Origin: Streptomyces vilmorinianum
Lineage (GTDB): Bacteria; Actinomycetota; Actinomycetes; Streptomycetales; Streptomycetaceae
Reading direction: 5' to 3'
Length of the DNA: 64,000 nucleotides
Assembly: GCF_005517195.1 (NCBI RefSeq)
Contig: NZ_CP040244.1
Coordinates: 3,304,001 to 3,368,000 of the forward strand
The notes beneath the pieces were generated by a model. It saw nothing but the letters and a program-made list of their open reading frames with translations. It made no database searches and was not told the origin of the DNA. This document shows, one piece after another, positions 62,305-64,000 of the stretch (the stretch's first letter is position 1; every line of letters starts with the position of its first letter). Both the position numbers and the translations under genes were made by a program.

Positions 62305-64000
62305 ATGACCGAACTCAACCGGCGCCGCTTCCTGCAGATAGCGGGTGCCACGGCCGGCTTCGCCGCCCTCAACAGCAGCATCGCCCGGGCCGCCGCCATC
62401 CCCGCGGCCCGTACCTCCGGGACCCTCGCCGACGTCGAGCACATCGTCGTGCTGATGCAGGAGAACCGCTCCTTCGACCACTACTTCGGCGCGCTGAACG
62501 GTGTCCGCGGCTTCGGTGACCCGCGTCCGGTCACGCTGCCCAGCGGCAAGTCCGTCTGGCATCAGCAGGACGGCACCAAGACCGTGCTGCCGTACCACCC
62601 GACCGCCGACGACCTCGGCATGCAGTTCATCGCGGGGCTCAACCACGACTGGGCGGGCGGCCACCGGGCGTTCAACAACGGCAAGTACGACCAGTGGATC
62701 CCCGCCAAGTCCGCGGGCACGATGGCGTATCTGAACCGGAACGACATCCCGTTCCACTACGCGCTCGCCGACGCGTTCACCGTCTGCGACGCGTACCACT
62801 GCTCGTTCATCGGCGCCACCGACCCCAACCGCTACTACATGTGGTCCGGCCACACCGGCAACGACCGTACGGGCGGCGGCCCCGTCCTCGGCAACGAGGA
62901 GGCGGGGTACTCCTGGACGACGTATCCCGAGCGGCTCGAGCAGGCCGGCGTCTCCTGGAAGATCTACCAGGACGTCGGCGACGGCCTGAACGCGGCCGGC
63001 CACTGGGGCTGGATCAACGACGCCTACCGCGGCAACTACGGCGACAACTCCCTGCTCTACTTCAACCAGTACCGGGGCGCCCAGCCCGGCAGCCCGCTCT
63101 ACGACAAGGCCCGCACCGGCACCGACGTGTCGAAGGGGGACGGGTTCTTCGACATCCTGCGCGCCGACGTCGCCTCGAACCGGCTCCCGCAGATCTCCTG
63201 GATCGTGGCCCCCGAGGCGTTCACCGAGCACCCCAACTTCCCGTCGAACTACGGCGCCTGGTACATCGCCCAGGCCCTCGACGCGCTGACCTCCAACCCG
63301 GAGGTGTGGAGCAGGACCGCGCTGTTCATCACGTACGACGAGAACGACGGCTACTTCGACCACGTCGTCCCGCCCTACCCGCCGTCCTCGCCCGCCCAGG
63401 GGCTCTCCACCGTCGACACCTCCCTCGACTGGTTCTCCGGCAACGCCGGCTACGCCGCCGGGGTCTACGGCCTCGGCCAGCGCGTGCCGATGCTCGTCGT
63501 CTCGCCGTGGAGCAAGGGCGGTTACGTCTGCTCGGAGGTCTTCGACCACACCTCGATCATCCGGTTCATGGAGCGCCGCTTCGGTGTGCAGGAGCCGCAG
63601 ATCTCGCCCTGGCGGCGGGCCGTCTGCGGCGACCTCACCTCGGCCTTCGACTTCGGTCTCGAGGACGCGGCTCCGGTCGCGCTGCCCGACACCTCGGCCT
63701 ACAAGCCGCTCGACAACGAGCGGCACCCCAGCTACGTCCCGAAGCCGCCCAGGAGGCCGGTCCTGCCGGTCCAGGAGGCGGGGGCGCGCCCGACCAGGGC
63801 ACTGCCGTACGAGCTGTACGTGGACGGCACGGCCACCCCGTCCACGGGCCGCTTCACCCTCACCTTCGGCGCGGGCGCCAAGGCCGGGGCCTTCTTCCAC
63901 GTCACCGCGCCGAACCGTACCGACGGGCCGTGGACGTACACCACCGGGGCCGGCGCGAGCCTGCCGGACACCTGGAACACCGCGTACTCCGCGGGGACGT
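62305..64000 (+). CDS. Tat-exported phosphocholine-specific phospholipase C (3' truncated)
   Basis: The first 565 residues of a secreted phosphoesterase; the frame is open to the window end. RRRFLQIAG is a twin-arginine signal. The catalytic domain shows VVLMQENRSFDHYFGAL (metal ligands), FIGATDPNRYYMWSG, ISWIVAPEAFTEHP, FITYDENDGYFDHVVPP and VSPWSKGGYVCSEVFDHTS, all hallmarks of the PLC/phosphoesterase family that hydrolyses phosphatidylcholine. A C-terminal DUF756-type beta domain begins near residue 490 (RALPYELYVDGT). AGAGGTG precedes ATG 62305. It supplies choline phosphate and diacylglycerol outside the cell. Confidence 0.95.
   Translation, partial: MTELNRRRFLQIAGATAGFAALNSSIARAAAIPAARTSGTLADVEHIVVLMQENRSFDHYFGALNGVRGFGDPRPVTLPSGKSVWHQQDGTKTVLPYHPTADDLGMQFIAGLNHDWAGGHRAFNNGKYDQWIPAKSAGTMAYLNRNDIPFHYALADAFTVCDAYHCSFIGATDPNRYYMWSGHTGNDRTGGGPVLGNEEAGYSWTTYPERLEQAGVSWKIYQDVGDGLNAAGHWGWINDAYRGNYGDNSLLYFNQYRGAQPGSPLYDKARTGTDVSKGDGFFDILRADVASNRLPQISWIVAPEAFTEHPNFPSNYGAWYIAQALDALTSNPEVWSRTALFITYDENDGYFDHVVPPYPPSSPAQGLSTVDTSLDWFSGNAGYAAGVYGLGQRVPMLVVSPWSKGGYVCSEVFDHTSIIRFMERRFGVQEPQISPWRRAVCGDLTSAFDFGLEDAAPVALPDTSAYKPLDNERHPSYVPKPPRRPVLPVQEAGARPTRALPYELYVDGTATPSTGRFTLTFGAGAKAGAFFHVTAPNRTDGPWTYTTGAGASLPDTWNTAYSAGT

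Overview
The window is chromosomal DNA from a high-GC actinomycete, almost certainly Streptomyces or a close relative. The grounds are the extreme GC bias at third codon positions, several SpoIIE-type phosphatases with PAS/GAF sensors, a LAL-type LuxR giant, a DUF5819/HTTM pair, Tat-exported enzymes, a cold-shock protein with a DEAD-box helicase, and actinobacterial -10 hexamers such as TAGGAT. There is no rRNA, tRNA, CRISPR array, insertion sequence or prophage. Both ends cut genes: a SpoIIE-type phosphatase at the left and a Tat-exported phospholipase C at the right.

1-9.2 kb: phosphatase tail, a repeat-containing membrane protein, a stand-alone condensation-domain protein, a broken MpaB-type oxygenase gene, then a cell-surface cassette (SpaA-fold secreted protein, collagen-like secreted protein, DUF5819 protein, HTTM membrane protein). 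9.3-16.2 kb: a PAS-PAS-GAF-SpoIIE phosphatase, a saccharopine-dehydrogenase-like reductase divergent from a GlxA-type AraC regulator, an unknown membrane protein, and a Tat-exported bicovalent-FAD oxidase.

16.5-26.0 kb: the most interesting region, a compact class III lanthipeptide locus. A histidine kinase, response regulator and LAL-type regulator (plus strand) converge on precursor peptide, LanKC synthetase and ABC exporter (minus strand). The 36-residue precursor has a leader with an LxLQ motif and a Ser-rich core ending around SSSSSCCST. A strong terminator-like hairpin with a U-tract separates precursor from synthetase, probably setting their expression ratio. A cytoplasmic S9 prolyl oligopeptidase 3.2 kb away is a conceivable leader peptidase.

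26.2-33.5 kb: HxlR regulator with divergent quinone-reductase-like protein, a secreted alpha/beta hydrolase, the prolyl oligopeptidase, and a PAS/GAF protein whose SpoIIE domain has lost its metal-binding aspartates but keeps an intact HATPase domain. 33.5-50 kb: a stress/redox/transport neighbourhood (GAP family, DUF6325, SHOCT, ClC channel, YihY/BrkB, SDR, cytochrome bd, GMC oxidoreductase, cyclase, GH15 glycosidase, DUF389, aldose epimerase, cation/proton antiporter). 50-64 kb: PadR regulator with acyl-CoA dehydrogenase, TetR regulator divergent from a tautomerase, an RpiR regulator, small secreted and membrane proteins, cspA followed by a DEAD-box helicase, a membrane Ser/Thr kinase with a partner gene, and the phospholipase C.

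Functions were assigned by reading translated sequences and recognising motifs. No database search was run.
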